From Candidatus Sulfopaludibacter sp. SbA3 (GTDB lineage Bacteria; Acidobacteriota; Terriglobia; Bryobacterales; Bryobacteraceae), in contig CAMDCN010000001.1 in the NCBI GenBank assembly GCA_945890485.1, forward strand, positions 62,001 through 126,000: a DNA stretch of 64,000 bases. Direction: 5' to 3'. A model generated the notes under the pieces. That model was given only the letters and a program-made list of their open reading frames with translations, did no database searches and had not been told where the DNA came from. Shown here in pieces: positions 36,363 to 43,667 of this stretch (positions are counted from its first letter, which is position 1; each line of letters starts with the position of its first letter). The translations under genes and the position numbers were made by a program.

Positions 36363-37319
36363 ATGTCCACTCTTCTGCCCGTTGTCCTTCTCGCCGCAGC
36401 GTTACCTCTTTCGGCACAGCTCGTCGTGGTCCTCAATTCCGGGGATGAAATGATCTCCCTGATCGACCAGAAGACCCGCAAGGAAACTAAGCGATTCCGC
36501 ATCGGGAAAGAGCCCCATCACCTGATGGCCACTCCCGACGACAAGTTTCTAATCGTGGCCAACGCCGCCTCTAATGAACTCGTCTTCCTCGATCGCACCT
36601 CTGGCGAAATCAAGAATCGCATCCGCGACATCGCCGACCCGTATCAAATCGGCTTCAGCCCCGATGGCCAATACTTCGTCTCCTGCTCACTCCGCCTGCA
36701 CCGCGTCGACATCTATTCCGGCAAGGACTTCAAACTCCTCAAGCGGATCCGCGCCGCCAAGACCCCCAGCCATCTCGCCTACGACAAGTCTTCCTCCATC
36801 GTGTTCATTACGCTGCAGGATACGAACGAACTGATGGCGATCGACCTCAAAACCCAGAAGGAGGTTTGGCGTATGCCCATCGGGCATCTTCCCTCTGGCA
36901 TCTGGATGACTCCCGATGATAAGCATCTGCTCATCGGCATCATGGGCCGCGACTATGTTGAGGTCATCGACTGGCGCACCCGTAAGCAGGTGAAGAAGAT
37001 CGTCACCGGCAAGGGCGCCCACAATTTCATCTCCGCCGGCGATGGCCGCCACGTCTACCAGTCGAACCGCGTCGACGCCGTCATCACCAAGATCGACCAG
37101 GATACCCTCACCGTCGTCGACCGCTATAAAGCCCCCGGCGGCCCCGACTGCATGGAGCTTTCGGCCGATAAAAAGGAGCTCTGGTTCACCTCTCGCTTCG
37201 CCCGCAAGGTCTCCATTCTTGACCTCGCCTCGAAGAAAGTGATTCACCAGATTCCCGTGGGCAAGTCGCCCCATGGCATCTATCTGGCCGCCCACGGCCC
37301 CCGGCAGACGTTCCGATGA
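36363..37319 (+). CDS. YncE-like secreted beta-propeller
   Basis: YVTN/NHL-type propeller of unknown ligand. The 318-residue product has a signal peptide (STLLPVVLLAAALPLSAQ) and about seven repeats of the form DRTSGEIKNRI, QKEVWRMPIGHLPSGIWMTP, KQVKKIVTGKGAHNF, with recurring DxxTxxV and PHGI motifs. An upstream in-frame ATG at 36336 has AAGGAA six bases before it, so the leader could be nine residues longer. It overlaps the deacetylase gene by four bases. Confidence 0.85.
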   Translation: MSTLLPVVLLAAALPLSAQLVVVLNSGDEMISLIDQKTRKETKRFRIGKEPHHLMATPDDKFLIVANAASNELVFLDRTSGEIKNRIRDIADPYQIGFSPDGQYFVSCSLRLHRVDIYSGKDFKLLKRIRAAKTPSHLAYDKSSSIVFITLQDTNELMAIDLKTQKEVWRMPIGHLPSGIWMTPDDKHLLIGIMGRDYVEVIDWRTRKQVKKIVTGKGAHNFISAGDGRHVYQSNRVDAVITKIDQDTLTVVDRYKAPGGPDCMELSADKKELWFTSRFARKVSILDLASKKVIHQIPVGKSPHGIYLAAHGPRQTFR

Positions 37320-37987
37320 GCCTATTCCTTCTCGCCGCCACGGTCTACCTCACCATTGATACCGGCAATATGGAACCGGCCGAACAGATCGCGGCCATCC
37401 TGCGCAAGCATCAGGTGAAAGCGACCTTCTTCCTGGCCGATGAAAAGACCAAACGCGGGGACACGTCGCTCGACATCGCCTGGACCCCGTTCTGGCGCGC
37501 CCTCGCCGCCGACGGCCACAAATTTGGCAGCCACACCTGGAAGCACTCCTATTTCCGCCGCGATTTGCCCAACGGCAAAGTGGCCTATGTCGCCAAGGCC
37601 GGCCCCACCGAGCAACTCGACCAAGCCGGAGTCTGCTCCGAACTGCGCCGCGTCGACACGCGTTTTCATGAGATGACCGGTCGCCATCTCGACCCCCTCT
37701 GGCGCGCGCCCGGCGGCCGCACCACCCCGCGCGTGCTCCAGTTCGCGCAGAAATGCGGATTCCGTCACGTCGGCTGGACTCCGCACGGCTTCCTCGGCGA
37801 CGAGCTATCGAGTAAGACCCATCCCAATCGCCGGCTGCTCGACGATTCGCTCAAGAACATCAAAGACGGCGAAATCCTGCTGCTCCACCTCGGCATCTGG
37901 TCGCGCCAGGACCCCTATTGGCCCATGCTCGATCCACTTATTGCCGGGCTCAAAAAGCGCGGCTTCCAGTTCGCCCTGTTGCCATAA
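37316..37987 (+). CDS. Polysaccharide deacetylase family protein
   Basis: NodB-fold deacetylase. The 223-residue product keeps the HTxxH metal motif (GSHTWKHSY), RAPGG (motif 3), and the LLHLG end motif. The first motif reads TIDTGN where active enzymes have TFDDG, so the second aspartate, a metal ligand, is a threonine; activity may be altered. A short hydrophobic start (SLFLLAATVYL) could be a signal. It is coupled to the propeller gene. tRNA-Ser lies three bases downstream on the opposite strand. Confidence 0.85.
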   Translation: MSLFLLAATVYLTIDTGNMEPAEQIAAILRKHQVKATFFLADEKTKRGDTSLDIAWTPFWRALAADGHKFGSHTWKHSYFRRDLPNGKVAYVAKAGPTEQLDQAGVCSELRRVDTRFHEMTGRHLDPLWRAPGGRTTPRVLQFAQKCGFRHVGWTPHGFLGDELSSKTHPNRRLLDDSLKNIKDGEILLLHLGIWSRQDPYWPMLDPLIAGLKKRGFQFALLP

Positions 37988-37990
37988 GGA

Positions 37991-38080
37991 TGGCGGAGAA
38001 GGTGAGATTCGAACTCACGGTACCCTTTCAGGTACGACGGTTTTCAAGACCGGTGCCTTAAACCGCTCGGCCACTTCTCC
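37991..38080 (-). tRNA. tRNA-Ser (anticodon UGA)
   Basis: Acceptor stem GGAGAAG pairs exactly with CTTCTCC; the anticodon loop reads CTTGAAA, so UGA. A long variable arm (CGTACCTGAAAGGGTACC) and the T loop TTCGAATC are present. The 3' CCA is encoded after the discriminator G. Confidence 0.97.
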
Positions 38081-38119
38081 ACTCGGTGAACTTTCTCCAG
38101 TTTACCCTAGTCGCCCAGC

Positions 38120-38125
38120 TATAAT
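38120..38125 (+). promoter_or_regulatory. -10 TATAAT eight bases before a TTG start
   Basis: A perfect TATAAT is followed by eight bases and the TTG start of the thiolase gene. No Shine-Dalgarno sequence of useful spacing is present, so the message may be leaderless. Confidence 0.45.
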
Positions 38126-38133
38126 GAAAAGGC

Positions 38134-38931
38134 TTGGAACTTGAAAAGACGCTGCTCCGGAAAGTCGGCGAGGCCATTAAGAAGTTCGACATGATTCGCG
38201 AAGGCGATCGCGTCGCCGTTGGCCTTTCCGGTGGCAAGGATTCGGTTACCCTCCTCGAAGCCCTGCTGCTCCTCCAAAAGCGAGCGCCCATCCAATTCAC
38301 TGTTGCGGCGTTCACGATTGAGCAAGGGAAATTTCTCTCTTCCATCAAACCGTTCGGCGAATACCTCCGCACCCGCGGCGTCGATTGGGAATATTTTGAG
38401 GATGGCCCCAGCTTTCGCCTGTTGGAGGATCAGCCCGACCACGGTTGCGACCTCTGCAGCCGCTTTCGCCGCCGGGCCGTTTACGAAGTGGGCAAGCGCA
38501 TGGGCGCTAACGTCATCGCTCTCGGCCACACGGCCGACGATTTCTGCGAATCGCTCCTGCGGAACGCCATGTTCACCGGTCGCATGGCCGCTCTCCCGGC
38601 CGTCACTTGGTCCGCCGAGCGCGATTTCCGGCTCATCCGTCCCCTCGTCTACGTCAGCGAAGAGATCACCACGGCTTATGCCGCCAAACTGACCGCCCCG
38701 GTCATCCCGTGTGGCTGCTCCCAGAAAACCGGCACCGTACGCCGCACCCTCCGGGACATCTTCAAGGATTTGGAGGCTGAACATCCCTTTCTTAAAGAGA
38801 ATCTGTTGTCCGCAATGGGAAACCTGGAGACTTCCCGATTGCTCGATCCCCGTTACCTCCCCGCCGATAGCGGCGGCCAGCCAGCCTCTCCCCCTACGGT
38901 GAACCCGTTCCCGATTGTCATGGAGATGTAA
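38134..38931 (+). CDS. ttcA: TtcA-type tRNA 2-thiocytidine synthetase
   Basis: PP-loop enzyme that thiolates cytidine 32 of tRNA in the known family. The 265-residue product has SGGKDS (32-37), the cysteine pair CDLC (105 and 108) and CGC (about 199), which hold an iron-sulfur cluster in TtcA, plus GHTADDFCESLLRN. The TTG start is chosen because the LEKTLLRKVGEAIKKFDMI stretch belongs to the conserved N-terminus; there is no in-frame ATG before residue 20. A distinct TtcA-like subgroup could modify another base. Confidence 0.82.
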   Translation: MELEKTLLRKVGEAIKKFDMIREGDRVAVGLSGGKDSVTLLEALLLLQKRAPIQFTVAAFTIEQGKFLSSIKPFGEYLRTRGVDWEYFEDGPSFRLLEDQPDHGCDLCSRFRRRAVYEVGKRMGANVIALGHTADDFCESLLRNAMFTGRMAALPAVTWSAERDFRLIRPLVYVSEEITTAYAAKLTAPVIPCGCSQKTGTVRRTLRDIFKDLEAEHPFLKENLLSAMGNLETSRLLDPRYLPADSGGQPASPPTVNPFPIVMEM

Positions 38932-39040
38932 CCAACTTGGCGTTGCGGTTCGGGCACCCCTTTGCGACACTAGGGTTTCTTTGATCTCCGCCAAGCCCAT
39001 TCTTTTGATCCGTATGCCAAGTAGCAAGAACTGAGGCGCT

Positions 39041-39655
39041 ATGAGATTTCTTCCCAAGGAAGAGAAGTTTTTCGCACAATTTAATAGTCAGACCCGGACG
39101 ATTGCGCAAGCCGCCGTCGTACTCGCAGAAGGCGTCAGCCAGGGAAATTCCCAATTGAAGCTGATGGGTCCTCGTATTGAGCAGTTGGAAGAGGAAGCCG
39201 ATGAAATCCTTCACGAGGTTTTCACCCGGCTCAACCAGACTTTCATCACGCCCTTCGATCCCGAAGACATTCACTCGCTCTGTTCGCATCTCGACGATGT
39301 GATGGATGGACTTGAGGACGTGGCCCACCGAATCGTCTCTTATCGCATCGATCCGATCCCGCGGCCGGTGATTGAGATCTGCAACTTGCTGAAGGAGTGT
39401 TCGATCGAGTTGAACAAAGCCGTCGAGGCTCTCGAGAATATGCCGGACATCCATCGGCATTGCATCGAAATCAACCGGATTGAGGGGCAAATCGATACCC
39501 TCGTGCGGCAGGCCATCGTCGATCTGTTTGATACCGAAACGAACGCGGTGCAGGTGATTAAGCTCAAAGAGATCTATGATTATCTCGAAAGCACCGCCGA
39601 TGCCTGTGAAGATGTTGCTGATGTCCTGCAGGGCATCGTCGTGAAGAACAGTTAG
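39041..39655 (+). CDS. DUF47 PhoU-like protein, Pit accessory
   Basis: Cytoplasmic helical protein of the DUF47 (PhoU-like) family that is encoded with Pit phosphate transporters and is thought to regulate them. The 204-residue product begins MRFLPKEEKFF and has the charged motifs EEEADEILHEVF, TFITPFDPEDIHSL and YLESTADACEDVADVL. GAGG five bases before the ATG marks the start. The transporter begins eight bases downstream, so they form an operon. The upstream 109 bases hold only a long-range CTTGGCG/CGCCAAG repeat. Confidence 0.92.
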   Translation: MRFLPKEEKFFAQFNSQTRTIAQAAVVLAEGVSQGNSQLKLMGPRIEQLEEEADEILHEVFTRLNQTFITPFDPEDIHSLCSHLDDVMDGLEDVAHRIVSYRIDPIPRPVIEICNLLKECSIELNKAVEALENMPDIHRHCIEINRIEGQIDTLVRQAIVDLFDTETNAVQVIKLKEIYDYLESTADACEDVADVLQGIVVKNS

Positions 39656-39663
39656 CCCGTCGC

Positions 39664-40692
39664 ATGGATACCACCCTCATCCTGGTCGCCCTGATCATCG
39701 CGGTGGCCCTTGCCTTCGATTACATCAACGGCTTCCACGATGCGGCCAATTCCGTCGCTACCATTGTGGCCACGCGGGTTCTCAGCCCATTTCACGCTGT
39801 CGCCTGGGCCGCATTTTGGAACTTCATTGCCGCGTTCGCTTTTGAAACTGGTGTCGCCAGCACCGTCGGCAAGGGTATGGTCGACCTGAAGTTTGTCACT
39901 CCGTACGTGATCCTTGCTGGTCTGCTCGGAGCCATCACCTGGGACCTCATCACCTGGTACTTCGGTCTGCCCACCAGCTCCTCTCATGCGCTGCTCGGTG
40001 GCTACGGCGGCGCTGCCATGGCCAAGGTCGCGATGACCGTCGGCATCAGCAGCAGCTTCGATGCCCTCGTCATCAGCGGTTGGACGAAAACCATCCTGTT
40101 CATTGTGATCTCGCCGCTGTTGGGCATGGTCCTGGCATATGGGCTGATGATCGCCATCTTCTGGATCTTCCGCCATGCTTCGCCCACGCGCATGGATAAG
40201 TGGTTCCGCGTCCTGCAGCTTCTCAGCTCGGCGATCTTCTCGTTTGCCCATGGAACCAACGACGCCCAGAAGACGATGGGCATCATTACCGGCGTGCTCG
40301 TCACGGCCGGCTATCTCAATACCTTCGTAGTGCCGGTTCCCATCATCTTCGCCGCCCACATCGCCATCGCGTTGGGGACCTTGAGCGGCGGCTGGCGGAT
40401 TATCAAGACGATGGGCGGCCGCCTTACCCGCCTTCGTCCACGCGGTGGCTTCAGCGCCGAAACCGCGGCGGCCCTGTCGATCCTGTTCGCCACCTACCTG
40501 AAGATGCCGGTATCGACCACCCACGTGATCGCCGGTGCGATTGTCGGGGTCGGTTCCATCCAGCGGTTGAAAGCCGTCCGTTGGGGCTTGGCCACCAACA
40601 TCATCTGGGCTTGGGTCATGACGATTCCCGCGTCGGCCTTCGTCGGTGCAGTAGTGATGATTCTCATCCGCGTTCTGGCTGGCAAAGACTAA
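39664..40692 (+). CDS. pit: Inorganic phosphate transporter, Pit family
   Basis: Low-affinity phosphate/cation symporter of the inner membrane. The 342-residue product has about ten membrane helices and the two internal-repeat signatures, GFHDAANSVATIVATRVL near the start and FAHGTNDAQKTMGI near the middle. The C-terminal TYLKMPVSTTHVIAGAIVG repeat is intact. Its last 240 bases recur, decayed, directly downstream. Confidence 0.95.
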   Translation: MDTTLILVALIIAVALAFDYINGFHDAANSVATIVATRVLSPFHAVAWAAFWNFIAAFAFETGVASTVGKGMVDLKFVTPYVILAGLLGAITWDLITWYFGLPTSSSHALLGGYGGAAMAKVAMTVGISSSFDALVISGWTKTILFIVISPLLGMVLAYGLMIAIFWIFRHASPTRMDKWFRVLQLLSSAIFSFAHGTNDAQKTMGIITGVLVTAGYLNTFVVPVPIIFAAHIAIALGTLSGGWRIIKTMGGRLTRLRPRGGFSAETAAALSILFATYLKMPVSTTHVIAGAIVGVGSIQRLKAVRWGLATNIIWAWVMTIPASAFVGAVVMILIRVLAGKD

Positions 40693-40705
40693 CCAATCAA
40701 TGGGC

Positions 40706-40930
40706 AGCCGCTGAAATCGCGGCGGCCCTGTCGATCTGGTTCGCACTGCCTCAAGATGCCGGTATCGACCACCCACGTGATCGCCGGTGCGATTGTCGGG
40801 GTCGGTTCCATTCAGCGGTTGAAAGCCGTCCGTTGGGGCTTGGCCACCATGGGTCATGACCATACCCGCCTCAGCCTTCGTCGGGGCGGTGGTGATGATT
40901 CTTATCCGCGTTCCGGCCGGCAAAGAGTAA
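40706..40930 (+). pseudogene. Decayed tandem copy of the pit 3' end
   Basis: About 225 bases repeat the last 240 bases of pit (40453-40692), starting GCGGCGGCCCTGTCGATC and ending at a TAA. The central stretch MPVSTTHVIAGAIVGVGSIQ is preserved, but the copy has a rearranged patch near its start and lacks about 14 bases after GGCCACCA, which breaks the frame. It has no start codon or promoter. Its last 29 bases lie inside the convergent membrane-protein gene. Confidence 0.85.
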
Positions 40931-43097
40931 CGAGCGCGATGAGTCCCAGGAAGGTCACCACCAGCCCGGCCGTGAGGCTCCACGGCCAAAACCGCATCGT
41001 CACGCGATGTTCCCCGGCACCGTCGATAAACACACCCCGCACGATTCCGTTCACGGGTTCGATCGGCACTGGCCTTCCGTCCACGGTCGCCGTCCAGCCA
41101 GGAAACCACGTATCTCCCACAACGAAGAGCGCCCGGCCCTCTGTCACCAAGCGCCACTCCAGCCGCGAATTCTCCGCCCACGTCTCGACAATCCGCCCCG
41201 CCGCCAGCTTCGTCCGGCCACTCATGCCTTCCACCATCGCCGTCCGCGCCGGGTCGAATCCACCCGCCCATAGCTGTTGCGCCGCCGGGAAATCGGGCAC
41301 GCCCACCGCCTCCTCGACGAAACGGAAGCGCGGCAATACCTTGGGATTCTCAAATACCGTGATTCCCTCCCGCGATGCCGCCAGCTCCTCGTAACCCTTC
41401 GCCGTCCGCAGGGCCGCGACGCTCTCCGGCTCCTTTGTCAATAGAAAGCGAACTCCTAAGGCCGACACCAACTGATGTCGCCCCGCCAGCGCCGCCCCGC
41501 CTTCGCCGTTCAATGCAAACCCCGTCAAGGCTTGATAACGCTTCATCCACATCGGCGTATAGTCATTCGCCGTCTGTAAGCCGTACATCATGCTCTGCAG
41601 CGGATACGTCTGCCACAAGCGCGCATCCACCGGCAAAATCCTCTCCTGCACCGGATCATAGCCACGCTCGAACAGGTACCTCACCTCGCTGCGCCGCTCC
41701 CGCCCGTACAGGTCGGAAGTGTTCGGATTGTCGTAAATGGTCCGCCCCACGCTACCCACATCCACTAACAGCAGAAGTCCCCAGGCCCAACCCGGCGCTC
41801 GCCGCCAGAGCAGCATTCCCACCGCCGCCAAAGCCGCCAACGGCCCCCAAACCGTCACATGCGTCCACTGCGTGTTGATCGCCCGCCACTCGGCCGCCGA
41901 GAAATCCGTTACGAACACATTCACCGAATCGTAGATCGGCACTCGCCATGCCCACGCCAAACTCACCGCTACGCCGGCAGCCACTGCGGCGAAGGCCCAC
42001 TGTCGTCCCCGGCTCTCCGCCAACCGGCTCAGCCCTATCGCCGCCAGCACGCTGAGCGCCAGATGCATCTCCATCCGGTGCCGCCCGGCCGCCCGGAACA
42101 GGTTATAGCCCGGAACCTGGAACAGCAGTTGCTGCACCGGCTCCCAACCCAGCGCCACGCCCAGACTCACGGCGAGAACCGCCGCCCAAAACCGCGCCTC
42201 TCGCCCTCGGGCCAACCCGGCCAACACCAGCGGCGCCAACCCGCAATACAAATAGACCTCCACCAACTGTGCATCCTGCGCGTAGCTCGGCACCCCGTGC
42301 ATCCCACCCAGAACATTCGGGACGAACCAACCAGCCAGATGCGCCACGGGTAGCGCGTTCTGCTGAAACATCGCGAACGTCAAAGTCTCCCGCGTCATCA
42401 GCGGCAGCGCTTCGACGACCGCCAGCAGTTGCAGCGAACTGAGAAGGAACCCGAACAAACCCATCCACGCCAAGCCCGGTAGCGCCCGGCGCCAACCGCC
42501 CCGCCACACCCAGTACGGCGCCACCACCAGCAGCCCATACAGCGTCATCTGCGGAAAACCGGCGAGCAGCGAAAACGCCATCACCACCCCGGCACCGATT
42601 GCATCTCGCCGAGCCCCGCTCACTGCGTGCCGCGCCACGAAACCCAGCCACAAAGGCACCCAAACCGCTGTTGTCACCATCGCCTGATGGCCCTTGTGCG
42701 CCACCAGAAATCCGCCCGCCAGAAAGGATAAACCGCCCCAGAAGGCTGCCTCCCGGCCCATCCCGGTCTGCCGCATCCACCAGTAAAAGCCCAAGCCGCC
42801 CAGCGCATAGTGGGCCAGCAAAAACAGGTTGTACCCCAGTGTATTCGGCCAAATGGTCATCGCCAGCAGCGCCGGAGGATACAGCGCTTGGAACTGAGTA
42901 TTTGCAAACGTGTATTGCCCCAACTGCACATAGGGATTCCACGGCGAAAGGCTCGTGGCAAATAGCTTCGACGGTAGCCCGGCGGTATAACTATCCCCGC
43001 CACCCAAAATCTGCGTCCACAGGTTCACGCCCAACCCGTGCAACAGCCAAGCTGCCAGCAAATACAACCCAAACAACCCCAGCCACCGGCGCGCCAT
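40902..43097 (-). CDS. YfhO-like multi-spanning membrane protein
   Basis: Large inner-membrane protein of the YfhO/GT-C-like group, which is linked to cell-surface glycosylation in known members. The 731-residue product has at least 11 membrane helices in the first two thirds (WLGLFGLYLLAAWLL, LFLLAHYALGGLGFYWWM and others), a soluble domain with GDSYTAGLPSKLF after helix 1, and a C-terminal beta domain closed by a final helix. The last six residues and stop are read from the antisense strand of the pit copy. Its start adjoins the stop of the lipoprotein gene, so they form an operon. Confidence 0.82.
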   Translation of the reverse strand: MARRWLGLFGLYLLAAWLLHGLGVNLWTQILGGGDSYTAGLPSKLFATSLSPWNPYVQLGQYTFANTQFQALYPPALLAMTIWPNTLGYNLFLLAHYALGGLGFYWWMRQTGMGREAAFWGGLSFLAGGFLVAHKGHQAMVTTAVWVPLWLGFVARHAVSGARRDAIGAGVVMAFSLLAGFPQMTLYGLLVVAPYWVWRGGWRRALPGLAWMGLFGFLLSSLQLLAVVEALPLMTRETLTFAMFQQNALPVAHLAGWFVPNVLGGMHGVPSYAQDAQLVEVYLYCGLAPLVLAGLARGREARFWAAVLAVSLGVALGWEPVQQLLFQVPGYNLFRAAGRHRMEMHLALSVLAAIGLSRLAESRGRQWAFAAVAAGVAVSLAWAWRVPIYDSVNVFVTDFSAAEWRAINTQWTHVTVWGPLAALAAVGMLLWRRAPGWAWGLLLLVDVGSVGRTIYDNPNTSDLYGRERRSEVRYLFERGYDPVQERILPVDARLWQTYPLQSMMYGLQTANDYTPMWMKRYQALTGFALNGEGGAALAGRHQLVSALGVRFLLTKEPESVAALRTAKGYEELAASREGITVFENPKVLPRFRFVEEAVGVPDFPAAQQLWAGGFDPARTAMVEGMSGRTKLAAGRIVETWAENSRLEWRLVTEGRALFVVGDTWFPGWTATVDGRPVPIEPVNGIVRGVFIDGAGEHRVTMRFWPWSLTAGLVVTFLGLIALVTLCRPERG

Positions 43098-43616
43098 CTA
43101 TTCGAAGCTCCACGTGCCGGCCGGCGCCAGCTCCGTACCCTGGCCATTGCCATCCATCGCGATCGTGTAAATCTGCTTCGCCCCGCCAAATCCCGGCTTG
43201 CCTTTCAGCCCCAGCCGCACTGCCACACGCTGCTTTGATCGCAGCACGGGGCCCGCCTTCACCTCGCACTGCCCGTTAGCCACCCGTCCATCCCCCCCCG
43301 CCGCCGCCGACCCCGCCCCATTGTCATTCACGAGGCGCGCCACCCCCGCCGCCACCTCCACCAACACATAGCAGGCCTTCACCCCGGAAGCGCCATCGTT
43401 CACCAGGACGCCCAGAAACGCCGGCTCCGGCTTGCCCGGCGCCCGGTCCAATCGCAGTACCAATTCTCCCTTCATCGGTTCCACCCGAACGGTCCCAAAC
43501 AGGGGACTCGCTTCCATCGGCGGCGCCACACCCTCCGCCTCCGGATTCCCGCATCCTGCCACAAAGGCAACCGCACCTATCAAGGTAATCCTGCGCAATC
43601 CTTCGATTATCTCCAC
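43098..43616 (-). CDS. Predicted lipoprotein, Solibacter-type surface domain
   Basis: Exported lipoprotein of unknown function. The 172-residue product starts at a GTG, with a lipobox VAGC (cysteine 22). The middle reads ACYVLVEVAAGVARLVNDNG and ends the domain with NGQCEVKAGP, a pattern that recurs in large Ig-type proteins of Solibacter relatives. It precedes the YfhO-like gene directly, with stop and start adjoining. Confidence 0.7.
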   Translation of the reverse strand: MEIIEGLRRITLIGAVAFVAGCGNPEAEGVAPPMEASPLFGTVRVEPMKGELVLRLDRAPGKPEPAFLGVLVNDGASGVKACYVLVEVAAGVARLVNDNGAGSAAAGGDGRVANGQCEVKAGPVLRSKQRVAVRLGLKGKPGFGGAKQIYTIAMDGNGQGTELAPAGTWSFE

Positions 43617-43667
43617 AATTTTGGGGAACTAAACGTCTCTAGGATCGTATAACTGTTCTGACCCGCT

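Noticed and set aside
38936-38994. CTTGGCG/CGCCAAG long-range inverted repeat before the DUF47 gene
   Set aside because: The arms are about 45 bases apart and no T run or conserved element is present, so a functional hairpin is not supported.
39652-41271. A 539-codon open frame on the minus strand over pit
   Set aside because: It runs antisense to the well-supported pit gene and its product is a low-complexity, charged sequence; it continues through the duplicated copy only because that copy repeats the same antisense.
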